The notes below the pieces were generated by a model that was not told where the DNA came from, searched no databases, and saw nothing but the letters and a program-made list of their open reading frames with translations. Shown here one piece after another: positions 16,610 through 24,294 of a stretch of DNA of 43,455 nt. Numbering within the stretch: the first letter of the stretch is position 1; the number at the start of each line of letters is the position of its first letter. A program made the translations under genes and the position numbers. Origin of the DNA: Actinomyces urogenitalis DSM 15434 (GTDB taxonomy: Bacteria > Actinomycetota > Actinomycetes > Actinomycetales > Actinomycetaceae); NCBI RefSeq assembly GCF_000159035.1, contig NZ_DS999574.1, positions 1,197,431 to 1,240,885 of the forward strand. The letters run 5' to 3'.

Positions 16610-17634
16610 GCCACCTCCAGGTTGTGGCAGGTCACGGGGCTGTTGGTCTGGATAGAACGTGCCACCGCCTGGGCAAGGCGGATCGCCGCGATTCCATCGA
16701 TGGCGCTCACGACTGGTTCATGGTCGTGGTGCGCACGGGTGGCCAGGAAGTCCTCGATCTCGGCGGTGTACGGAGAAGGGCTTGAGGACGAGGGGATCGT
16801 GGTAGCCCCGTCGCTGCCGCCGTTGGTGGAGATGGGCAGGTCGTGGGCGGAGGCGTAGCTGAGCTTGCCGGTGGTGCCTGCCAGGGAGAACTCCGTGGTG
16901 AACCGCATTCCCGGCGGTCCCCAGATCGCTTGAACCTGACTGACTGCGCCGGAAGAGTGTGTCAGGGTGCAGTCAAGCATCTCGATGGGCAGATCGCCCT
17001 CGCCCTGAGCGTGGGCCAGGGTGGCGTAGACCGTGTCGACCGGTCCGGCAATCCACAGGGCTTGATCCAGGTCATGGATGGCGAGGTCCATGACAAGGCC
17101 ACCTGAACGTTCCTCATCAGCAAACCACGAGGACCAGCTCGGGTAAGAACCAGCCCGACGGAACCTGCAGACGGCCAGCTGCCCGATCTCACCACGCTCG
17201 ACCGCCTTCTTGGCCTGCACGTAGGCCGGGAAGAATCGCACCACGTGTGCGGGATAGAGCGTGCGGTGACATGAATGAGCGAGGGACGCGATCTCTTCAG
17301 CCTGGTCTAGCGTGCGCGCCAACGGCTTCTCGCACAGGACATCGAGTCCTGCCTCCAACGCCTGTCGAGCGAGCTCTGCGTGGGTGTCCGTGGGTGTACA
17401 GATATCAACGGCCTCCACACTCTCAAGCATCTCAGGCAGTTGCGAGCAGACCTGGATCGGTACGTGCCGTCCTCCGGTCAGACCAGGATTGCGCTCCTGC
17501 ATCTGCTCCAGCTCACGGGCGAACTCCTCGGCACCCTGAAGCGAGTACAGGTAGATCGCTTGGGCGTGGGCGAGCCAGCCCGGCGCATGGGCACGGGCGA
17601 TACCGCCTGTGCCAATGATTCCAAGAGAGATCAC
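16606..17634 (-). CDS. Gfo/Idh/MocA family oxidoreductase, fifth gene of the operon
   Basis: This is a canonical family member of 342 aa. The dinucleotide loop GIIGTGGIA (G5, G8, G10) begins the Rossmann domain, CEKPLA carries the catalytic Lys (103), and GGLVMDLAIHDLDQALW holds the substrate-domain His. It has not diverged in the Rossmann loop, unlike the next gene. The start is GTG at 17634 with GAAAGG about 9 nt upstream. Only 5 nt separate it from the permease stop, and it overlaps the last gene by 4 nt. Two different oxidoreductases side by side suggest consecutive oxidation and reduction steps on one sugar skeleton, such as a keto-intermediate route, which is inference. Confidence 0.9.
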   Translation of the reverse strand: MISLGIIGTGGIARAHAPGWLAHAQAIYLYSLQGAEEFARELEQMQERNPGLTGGRHVPIQVCSQLPEMLESVEAVDICTPTDTHAELARQALEAGLDVLCEKPLARTLDQAEEIASLAHSCHRTLYPAHVVRFFPAYVQAKKAVERGEIGQLAVCRFRRAGSYPSWSSWFADEERSGGLVMDLAIHDLDQALWIAGPVDTVYATLAHAQGEGDLPIEMLDCTLTHSSGAVSQVQAIWGPPGMRFTTEFSLAGTTGKLSYASAHDLPISTNGGSDGATTIPSSSSPSPYTAEIEDFLATRAHHDHEPVVSAIDGIAAIRLAQAVARSIQTNSPVTCHNLEVA

Positions 17635-17639
17635 GAGAA

Positions 17640-18503
17640 TTAACCTTTCATTCCAGAGAAGGCGAGTCCCTCGACGACGCGCTTTTGCAGCAGGAGGAAC
17701 AGAATGAGAACGGGTGCCATGGCCATTACCGAGGCCGCCATCATGACCGAGTAGTCGACCTCGGTCCGGCCGGCCAGCGTGGCAATTCCAGCGCTCAGTG
17801 GCATCGAGGTCTCACGAGTAGTGACAACTAAAGGCCACAGCAGGTCATTCCAGGACCAGAGGACGGTGGTAATGGCAACTGCGGACAGGCCGGGGCGGGC
17901 CAGAGGCAGCATGACCTTCCAGAAGGTCTGGAAGGGGGAAGCCCCGTCCAGACGTGCTGACTCTTCCAGCTCACGCGGCAGTGACATGAAGGACTGACGC
18001 ATCAGGAAGGTACCGAAGGCAGAGAAGATACCCGGCAGTGCTACGCCCCAGGGGGTCTCCAGCAGATGGAGGTCCTGGATGATCTGGTACTGCGGGATCA
18101 GGTAGACCTGGCCTGGCACCATGAGGATGGCCAAGATGAGGGCAAGGATGGCTCCCTTAAAGGGAAACCGCAGACGGGCGAAGGCATAACCGGCCAACGA
18201 GCACAGGATAAGTTGGCCGAGGGTACGGATCACTGTGATCAGGACGGACACTCCGAGCTGGTTGAGGAAAGGTAGCTTGGTAAAGACGTCCACGTAGTTG
18301 TGCCACTGCGGCGTCTCCGGGAAGAACCGGACCGGAACCGCTTGGATCTCAAAGTTGGTGGAGATCGACATGATCAATTGCCAAATAAAGGGAAAGACCA
18401 TGACGATCGAGGCCAGACACAGTGCGATATGAGCCCAGGTGTCATTGCGCTTGACCCTGCGGGTGGGAGTCAATGCGCCCTTCTTGAGTGGCAGATTAGG
18501 CAA
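17640..18503 (-). CDS. ABC sugar transporter permease, MalG/UgpE type
   Basis: This is an inner-membrane permease of a CUT1-class carbohydrate importer, 287 aa. Six transmembrane helices can be traced, starting at IALCLASIVMVFPFIW. The EAA loop that docks the ATPase is EESARLDGASPFQTFWKVMLP at about 190-210. The C-terminus VVEGLAFSGMKG is typical of MalG homologues. The start appears to be a rare TTG at 18503 inside the end of the preceding permease gene (8-nt overlap), because no ATG or GTG lies at a sensible place. Its partner is the next gene upstream. The operon has no ABC ATPase, so a shared MsmK-like ATPase elsewhere is likely. Confidence 0.92.
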   Translation of the reverse strand: MPNLPLKKGALTPTRRVKRNDTWAHIALCLASIVMVFPFIWQLIMSISTNFEIQAVPVRFFPETPQWHNYVDVFTKLPFLNQLGVSVLITVIRTLGQLILCSLAGYAFARLRFPFKGAILALILAILMVPGQVYLIPQYQIIQDLHLLETPWGVALPGIFSAFGTFLMRQSFMSLPRELEESARLDGASPFQTFWKVMLPLARPGLSAVAITTVLWSWNDLLWPLVVTTRETSMPLSAGIATLAGRTEVDYSVMMAASVMAMAPVLILFLLLQKRVVEGLAFSGMKG

Positions 18504-19425
18504 GATACTGCACCCACTTCTTCTGTAGCTTGAACTGGAGCGCGGTCAGGATTCCAACGACGAGCAGGATGGCCATCGCGATCGCCGCGGCATACCCCTT
18601 GTGGTTGACCATGAAGGCCTCGTTGTAGAAGAGGTAGACAAAGGTGCGGGTATGGGGCATAGCGGGATTGTTTGAGCCCATCATGGCGAAGAGAAGGTCG
18701 AAGACCTGGAACCCGTTGATTGCCTGAATAACCGTGAGGAAGAAGATAGATGGAGTGAGGAGTGGGACGGTAATGGAACGGAACTGGCGCCAGTGGGAGG
18801 CGCCATCGATCGAGGCTGCCTCGTAGAGCTCGGAGGGAATTGCCTGCAGACCAGCTGACAGGATGATCATGTTGAATCCAATGGAAGACCACATCCCTAC
18901 GATTGACACTGCCACGATGGCAAAACCGGGTGTGGAGGTCCAGTAGGGCGGATCAGAGATACCAATGCTCCGTAGGGCCTGATTGATAATTCCGAAGTCC
19001 CCATTAAACATCAGACGCCATACCAGTGCGATTGCTGTAGGCATTGCGATGTAAGGCATGAAGAAAGCAATCCGATAGAGCTTGGCGAAGCGCAGCCCTG
19101 GCCTGGAGATCAGCGACGCAAATATCACTGCGATCGGGATCCCCAGCATGAGGACCACGGTGTAGGTCAGGGTGTTGACAGTGGCGTTGCCAAAGGCGGA
19201 GTCGGTCGCCAGCTTCTCGTAGTTAGCCAGTCCGACGAATTTGGAAGAGGTGCCAAAGACATTGGGCTGGGTGAAAGAGGAATAGAAGTTCTTCAGGATC
19301 GGGTAGAGGTAGAACACCGCCACGCCGGCGAGGACCGGAAGCACGAATAGCGCTCCGGTCCTCGCCTCAGCGAGGTGGATCCGACCGCGCGGCCTGGTCC
19401 TGGTCCGCTCGGGAGATCGCTGCAT
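18496..19425 (-). CDS. ABC sugar transporter permease, MalF/UgpA type
   Basis: This is the second membrane subunit of the importer, 309 aa, with six transmembrane helices beginning at GALFVLPVLAGVAVFYLYP. The EAA loop is YEAASIDGASHWRQFRSITV at about 205-224. The basic N-terminus (RSPERTRTRPRGR) is cytoplasmic. The ATG at 19425 lies 4 nt past the stop of the binding-protein gene, and the ribosome binding site (GGAG) sits inside the end of that gene. Codon use here is less GC-rich than in the housekeeping genes around it (frequent ATT, AAA and GAA), as across the whole operon. Confidence 0.92.
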   Translation of the reverse strand: MQRSPERTRTRPRGRIHLAEARTGALFVLPVLAGVAVFYLYPILKNFYSSFTQPNVFGTSSKFVGLANYEKLATDSAFGNATVNTLTYTVVLMLGIPIAVIFASLISRPGLRFAKLYRIAFFMPYIAMPTAIALVWRLMFNGDFGIINQALRSIGISDPPYWTSTPGFAIVAVSIVGMWSSIGFNMIILSAGLQAIPSELYEAASIDGASHWRQFRSITVPLLTPSIFFLTVIQAINGFQVFDLLFAMMGSNNPAMPHTRTFVYLFYNEAFMVNHKGYAAAIAMAILLVVGILTALQFKLQKKWVQYLA

Positions 19426-19429
19426 GGGG

Positions 19430-20704
19430 TTACTCCGACTGCAGCGCTTCGTTCATCTTGGCGGCGAGCTCCTTACAGACCTCAGACACGTCCCGCTTGC
19501 CAGAGAAGGCCTCAGGCAGGAGCTGCTCCTCGAAGTCGTTCCACACCTGGGTGTTCCTGGATACCGGGTAGGGCACGGCATAGTCAGTGGCCGCTTCAGC
19601 AAATGCCTTCATGTTCCACTGAGGCTGGGAGTCTTGGAAGGTCTCCTGTGTGCCGTTGAAGGCGGGGTTGGCGATGCCTAGTTCAGCTTCCCTCAGATGC
19701 TGCTCCTTCTGTGCCAGGAAGGAGACGAAAGCCTTGGCGGCCGCCTTGTTCTCTGAGCCAGCTGCCACGACCGTGGTCAGACCGTGGATGACCGAGGCGC
19801 GCTGCTCGCCCTTGGGCAGGGGCGCGATGTCCACGTGGTCCTTGTTCGGCAGTTTCTCGGCGAACTCGGAGACGATCCAGGTTCCGGACCAGGTCATGGC
19901 TGCCTTCTCGGACTCGAACATGACGTTGGGCTTGGTATCCGCCATCGCTTCCAGGGACGGGCTGGCGCCTGAGGCGATGAGCTCTTTCCAGAACTCGATC
20001 CCCTTGATCGACGCATCGTGGTCGTAGCCGGACTTGCCATCCTCAATGATGAAGCCGCCTGCTTGATGGACGGTGTTGTACCAGCCCTCCTGTCCTCCAG
20101 CCAGGCCGGTGGCAACGCCGTAGACACCGTCGTCCTTCAGAGCAGTCGAGATGGTGTTCGCCGTCGTTGTGAAGTCCTCCCAGGTCCAGTCCTCCTGGGG
20201 GTAGGCCACCCCAGCGGCATCGAAGAGCTTCTTGTTATAGAACACAGCGACGGTGTCGTAGTCCTTGGGGACGCCGTAGTGCTTGTCCTCTACCGTGTAG
20301 AGGTCCACCAACGCCTGCGGGTAGTTGTCCCATGAGACATCAGCCAGGTCGTCCAGGGGTTCCAGCATTCCGTTGGATGCGTAAAGCTCGATATGCGGAC
20401 CATTCATCCAGAACAGATCTGGGAGATTGTCCCCCTCGGCCTGGGTCTGCAGCTTGGTCCAGTACTGTGCATAGGGCGTGATCGAGGTTGTAATGCTGAC
20501 CTCGGGGTGGAGTTTGACGAACTCTGCGATGTGCTGGTCGATGGCCACCTTCTGGTTCTGGTCCCAAAAGGAGAAGGTTAGGTTGCCCGTGATCTTGCCG
20601 TCAGAGCCGCCCGAGTCCTCGCCTCCTCCACAGGCAGCCAGGGTGAGGGCGACTCCGGTTGCCAGGCCGCTGGCCAGTGCGGTGCGACGGGAGATGGTGC
20701 GCAT
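19430..20704 (-). CDS. Extracellular sugar-binding lipoprotein of the ABC importer
   Basis: This is a periplasmic-type solute-binding protein of the maltose/oligosaccharide cluster, 424 aa, anchored to the membrane as a lipoprotein. The signal has a twin-arginine-like start (ISRRTALASG) and the lipobox LAAC with Cys 25, followed by a GGGEDSGGSDG linker. Recognisable family blocks are FSFWDQNQ, PDLFWMNGPHIELYA, YGVPKDYDTVAVFYNKKLFDAAG and AAMTWSGTW. The aromatic residues in these blocks line the sugar site in relatives. The ATG at 20704 has AAGGAG with good spacing. The gap to the ROK-oxidoreductase gene is 42 nt. Which sugar is bound cannot be read from the sequence. Confidence 0.93.
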   Translation of the reverse strand: MRTISRRTALASGLATGVALTLAACGGGEDSGGSDGKITGNLTFSFWDQNQKVAIDQHIAEFVKLHPEVSITTSITPYAQYWTKLQTQAEGDNLPDLFWMNGPHIELYASNGMLEPLDDLADVSWDNYPQALVDLYTVEDKHYGVPKDYDTVAVFYNKKLFDAAGVAYPQEDWTWEDFTTTANTISTALKDDGVYGVATGLAGGQEGWYNTVHQAGGFIIEDGKSGYDHDASIKGIEFWKELIASGASPSLEAMADTKPNVMFESEKAAMTWSGTWIVSEFAEKLPNKDHVDIAPLPKGEQRASVIHGLTTVVAAGSENKAAAKAFVSFLAQKEQHLREAELGIANPAFNGTQETFQDSQPQWNMKAFAEAATDYAVPYPVSRNTQVWNDFEEQLLPEAFSGKRDVSEVCKELAAKMNEALQSE

Positions 20705-20746
20705 GGTGAACTCCTTTGTTCTGTGATGAGGTCGTGGGCAGGAGGC

Positions 20747-23080
20747 TCACGACTGCTTGCGCTGGTTGTTGTTGAAGTAGTTGATGAGGTCGTCAGGGAG
20801 GGGTGGAATCTGCTCGGGGCGCGACCCGTGGCGTAGGGAATCGGTGGCCTGAATGCCTGCAGCGACGGCGTACCAGGCGCCTAACGGTGAGGTATCCGTC
20901 GGCGCTCCATCGCGCACGAATCGGATGAATTCGGTGACCGTGAGGACATCAGCATCGCTATGGCCGCCGGCATCTCCCAGGATGGGGAAGGAAGTGTCCC
21001 CGTCAGGGGAGTAGTCCGAGCGCGAAGCCCATAGCCGGATGAGCCCGCCCTCGCCGTCGCCGAAGTTCTCGATCCGGCCCTCGGTGCCGATCACGGTGTA
21101 GTTGCGCCAGTAGTCGGGTGTGTAGTGGCACTGCTGGTAGGAGGCGTAGACGCCGGACTCCATACGCATCAGCATCATCGACAGGTCTTCGACGTCGATG
21201 GTCGGGTTGAGCCGCTCCTGGGCGAGAGGAGGCCAGTGGCTGGTGGCGAACCAGTCGCTCATCAGCTCATCAGAGTTGTCCGCCCTGCTGGCGACCTGGT
21301 CGTAGAGGGTCAGGCCTCCCATAGCCACTACCTCGTTTGTGTGAGAGTCGGCGAGCCAGTGCATGACATCGATATCGTGGGCGGCCTTCTGCAGCAGCAG
21401 ACCACCGACGTGACTTCGTTCGGCGTGCCAGTCCTTGAAGTAGTAGTCCCCGCCGTGGCCGACGAAGTGGCGGCACCATATGGCCTTGACCTCGCCGATA
21501 CGGCCGGAGCGGATGATGTCACGCATGGACCGCACGACGTTCATGTGCCGCATGTTGTGTCCGACGTACAGACCTGTGCCTGTGCGATAGGCGGTCTGGA
21601 GGATCCGGGTGGCTCCCTCGAGATCGATGGCTAGTGGCTTTTCCAGGTAGACCGGGATACCTGCTTCGAGCAGGTCGCAGGTGACCGAGGCGTGGGTGTC
21701 GTCAGGGGAGGTGACAAAGGCAATGTCGATGCCGGTCTTGACGAGTTCTTCGACGCTGCTGGTGACCGATAGCGAGTCCGGATCGCGTCGAAGGCGCTCA
21801 CGCACGCGCTCACGCACGAGTGGGTGGGGATCACACACTGCGGTGATGTGCGCGTTGTTCTCTGGGCGTTCGCATGCTAGGGCAAAACGTGAGCGCGCGC
21901 CGACGCCAACGATGCCTGCGCGTAAGGTCTCTGGCTTGCTGGACGATTGGAACAGGTTCATGACACTGTGAGATCCCTTCATAGAGGCTGCCGTGATGCT
22001 GGCGGTACCGGTGAGATGTACAGGGGTCGGAGAAAGGACTCCGGTCAGGACAGTGCCTGCTGCTGCCAGCGCCGTGTGGATAGCGCCGATGACAGAACCG
22101 GCTCCCTCCAGCTCCGCTAGCTCTAGGCGGATTCGTGAGCCGTTCTTGTCCTGGAGATCGTCTAGGCGCTGGATGACTTGGAGGATGGCGTCTCGCATAT
22201 GGGCGTTGGAGGCGGAGAGCACGACGATGTCTGGATCGAGGACTGCCGAGACCGTGGCGATGGCCAAGGCCGTACGCGACATCCACTCCTCATCTGGCTC
22301 GTCGCCGGTGCGTAGATCGATGAGCTCGGAGATCTCTCCAGCTTTCCAACGACGTCCGCGGTGGACCTGGCCGTCGAGGATGAGCCCCGTGCGGGGCCCC
22401 CGGGTGAACTGGACCAGAAACAGGCACGAGTCTGCTTCAACCCGGTGTTCTTGGTATCGCAACGTGTACTCGCCGAAGGCGGCCATATTGATGTCGTTCT
22501 CGACTATGACCTGTACGCCCAGAGCCTGGGCCAGGCGTTCGGCAAGAGGAAAACCGGACCACACCGGGACAAAGTCAGAAGCGACGATGGAGCCGTCTGG
22601 GTCGACGACGCCGGTTGCTGAGACGCCTACCGCTAGTAGTCGCCCTGAGTCCTGCTGGGCCTGGGCAGCCTCGTGGATGAACGAGCTCAGCTGAGACAGG
22701 CGGCGGTCGGCATTGTCGGTGTCCAGGGTGTACTGGTGGGCGAGGAGAACCTCTCCTCGCAGGTTGACCACAACCAGGAGCATTGAGGTGGCTAGTAGGT
22801 CGACGCCGATGATGATTCCTGCATCTGGGCGGATGCGCCAAGAGGTTGCGGGCCGTCCTACCCCCTGGTCGCTGAGTGAGGCTTCTTCAGCAAGGCTGTT
22901 AGCGCACAGCTCGTCAAGGGTGGCGGTGACAGTCGGGCGGGAGTATCCGGTCTCCTGAGCGAGGAGCGAGACTGTCGTTGTCTGGTGGCGCCGTAGTGCT
23001 GCCAGGACGGCGTCGACCCTGGTGCAGTGTCCGTCCGTACGCGGACGAATTCGCTGATCTGAGGAGGTGCGAGTGCTCAT
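20747..23080 (-). CDS. ROK-family transcription factor fused to a Gfo/Idh/MocA oxidoreductase (777 aa)
   Basis: Two complete modules lie in one uninterrupted frame. Residues 1-85 are a winged helix typical of ROK repressors (QETGYSRPTVTATLDEL). Residues 88-350 are a ROK domain with the ATP-binding loop GVDLLATS (92-99) and ENDIN with D196, but without the usual His and CxCGxxGCxE zinc motif: the region reads KAGEISELIDLRTGDEP. Residues 374-777 are a full Gfo/Idh/MocA enzyme with GIVGVGARS (389-397), E480-K481-P482 and GGLLLQKAAHDIDVMHW (H568, D571). The start is ATG at 23080 with AAAGGG 7 nt upstream. M374 (at 21961) is preceded by AAGGG and could act as an internal start. As first gene of the operon, the protein could both control it and work in its pathway, which is inference. 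Confidence 0.9.
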   Translation of the reverse strand: MSTRTSSDQRIRPRTDGHCTRVDAVLAALRRHQTTTVSLLAQETGYSRPTVTATLDELCANSLAEEASLSDQGVGRPATSWRIRPDAGIIIGVDLLATSMLLVVVNLRGEVLLAHQYTLDTDNADRRLSQLSSFIHEAAQAQQDSGRLLAVGVSATGVVDPDGSIVASDFVPVWSGFPLAERLAQALGVQVIVENDINMAAFGEYTLRYQEHRVEADSCLFLVQFTRGPRTGLILDGQVHRGRRWKAGEISELIDLRTGDEPDEEWMSRTALAIATVSAVLDPDIVVLSASNAHMRDAILQVIQRLDDLQDKNGSRIRLELAELEGAGSVIGAIHTALAAAGTVLTGVLSPTPVHLTGTASITAASMKGSHSVMNLFQSSSKPETLRAGIVGVGARSRFALACERPENNAHITAVCDPHPLVRERVRERLRRDPDSLSVTSSVEELVKTGIDIAFVTSPDDTHASVTCDLLEAGIPVYLEKPLAIDLEGATRILQTAYRTGTGLYVGHNMRHMNVVRSMRDIIRSGRIGEVKAIWCRHFVGHGGDYYFKDWHAERSHVGGLLLQKAAHDIDVMHWLADSHTNEVVAMGGLTLYDQVASRADNSDELMSDWFATSHWPPLAQERLNPTIDVEDLSMMLMRMESGVYASYQQCHYTPDYWRNYTVIGTEGRIENFGDGEGGLIRLWASRSDYSPDGDTSFPILGDAGGHSDADVLTVTEFIRFVRDGAPTDTSPLGAWYAVAAGIQATDSLRHGSRPEQIPPLPDDLINYFNNNQRKQS

Positions 23081-23102
23081 CTTTGAGCCCTTTCTTGTGG
23101 CG

Positions 23103-23124
23103 TGACGTCAGTGGTCCGCACCAC
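23103..23124. promoter_or_regulatory. Candidate operator of the ROK-oxidoreductase operon
   Basis: Two palindromes lie side by side: TGACGTCA (23103-23110) and GTGGTCCGCACCAC (23111-23124, arms GTGGT and ACCAC). They fall just downstream of the predicted transcription start of the operon, a usual position for a repressor site. Binding by the ROK fusion protein is inferred. Confidence 0.4.
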
Positions 23125-23140
23125 ATCTTTAATGAAAGGG

Positions 23141-23168
23141 AGTTTAGCAAGCTGTCTGCATAATGCAA
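23141..23168 (-). promoter_or_regulatory. Promoter of the sugar operon
   Basis: On the minus strand, TTGCAT (-35, 23168-23163) and TAAACT (-10, 23146-23141) are separated by 16 bp. Transcription would start near 23134, leaving a leader of about 54 nt that carries the candidate operator. Confidence 0.5.
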
Positions 23169-23223
23169 GTGGGAACGACGATAGAGAAACGGGCTGGGTG
23201 GGCCACTGCGATGTGGCGTTCTG

Positions 23224-23256
23224 AACCGGGGGCTAGACAGTGCGTAGCCCCCGGTT
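23224..23256 (-). terminator. Hairpin terminator after proC
   Basis: A perfect 12-bp stem (23224-23235 with 23245-23256) has a 9-nt loop and lies about 50 nt past the proC stop on the same strand. It isolates proC from the sugar operon promoter. Confidence 0.75.
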
Positions 23257-23304
23257 GCACACAGGAAACCCCGGTCTTGATGCGGTCTTGATGCGGGTGG
23301 AGGG

Positions 23305-24156
23305 CTAGGCCCCGAGCTCCCGGTCCCGGGCCACGGTGGCACGGAAGGCCTCAATGACTGCGCAGGAGAAGCCTGCCTGCTCCATCGCGACCACCCCGGC
23401 CACAGTGGTCCCGCCTGGCGAGCACACGGCGTCAACGAGGTCGGCGGGCGTCCGCCCTGCCTCGCCGCGCTCGCGCCGCTCCGCCTCCGCCTGGACCGTG
23501 CGGGCTGAGCCCGCCACCGCTTGCGCGACGATCTCGACAGCCTGGGCCTTGGGGATCCCACCCAGCACGCCGGCACGTGCCAGGGCGTCAATAAAGGTGA
23601 AGACGAAGGCGGGGGAGGAGCCAGCCAGCCCGATAAAGGCGGAGAAGTCCTTCTCCGCAAGCACCACTGTGCGTCCGACGGCCGCCATGAGCTCCTCGAC
23701 GATGTCCAGATCCTCCTGGCCGGCTGCGCTCCCGGCCGCCAGCGCCGTCATGGACTCGCCCACCGCTGCCGCCATATTCGGCATCGCTCGCACCACGCGG
23801 GTGCCCGCGGGCAGCATCGCCTCCAGCTTCTCCAGGCTCAGTCCCGCCGCGATGGAGACCACGAGGGGCTTGCTCGCTGCGAGCTCCTGACTGAGCTCTT
23901 CCAGGACTCCGGGGATCACATGCGGCTTGACGGCCAGGACGACGACGTCCGACTCCTGGACCAGCGCGCTGGCCTGCGCCACGAGCTCAGCGCCGGTCTG
24001 CTGCGCCAACCGGGCCGCCGAGCCGTGGGCAGAGGTCACCAGGACTCGGTGGCCCGCCCCGCCCTTGTCAGCGCGGCGGGTCAGGCCTGCTGCCACCGCC
24101 CCACGCACGATCGCGCCCGCCATGTTGCCCGCACCGATGAAGCCAAAAGTCGTCAT
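23305..24156 (-). CDS. proC: Pyrroline-5-carboxylate reductase
   Basis: ProC reduces pyrroline-5-carboxylate to proline with NAD(P)H in the last step of proline synthesis. The 283-residue protein starts with the dinucleotide motif GFIGAGNMAGAI. It contains VLAVKPHVIPGVLEEL and the C-terminal family signature around GSSPAFVFTFIDALARAGVLGG through DAVCSPGGTTVAG. The ATG at 24156 is preceded by TAGCCT plus 6 nt and no ribosome binding site, consistent with a leaderless mRNA. It is divergent from an ornithine cyclodeaminase gene, so two alternative proline-forming enzymes sit next to each other. Confidence 0.95.
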   Translation of the reverse strand: MTTFGFIGAGNMAGAIVRGAVAAGLTRRADKGGAGHRVLVTSAHGSAARLAQQTGAELVAQASALVQESDVVVLAVKPHVIPGVLEELSQELAASKPLVVSIAAGLSLEKLEAMLPAGTRVVRAMPNMAAAVGESMTALAAGSAAGQEDLDIVEELMAAVGRTVVLAEKDFSAFIGLAGSSPAFVFTFIDALARAGVLGGIPKAQAVEIVAQAVAGSARTVQAEAERRERGEAGRTPADLVDAVCSPGGTTVAGVVAMEQAGFSCAVIEAFRATVARDRELGA

Positions 24157-24162
24157 GCGGCC

Positions 24163-24168
24163 AGGCTA
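24163..24168 (-). promoter_or_regulatory. -10 element of a leaderless promoter (proC)
   Basis: TAGCCT (minus strand) lies 6 nt upstream of the ATG at 24156, and there is no Shine-Dalgarno sequence. Confidence 0.5.
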
Positions 24169-24191
24169 GTAGATCAGCTCCGTCAAAGACG

Positions 24192-24220
24192 TTGCCTGCT
24201 TGGTCACCGGCCCGTACAGT
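24192..24220 (+). promoter_or_regulatory. Promoter of the ornithine cyclodeaminase gene
   Basis: TTGCCT (24192-24197) and TACAGT (24215-24220) are spaced 17 bp apart. Transcription would start near 24227, with a leader of about 68 nt that includes AAGGAG. Confidence 0.5.
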
Positions 24221-24294
24221 CGAGATGACGGTCAGCTCGTCGGTGCCAACGAGGGCGAGGGCGACAGCGGTGACCGTGGCTCCAAGGAGTAACG

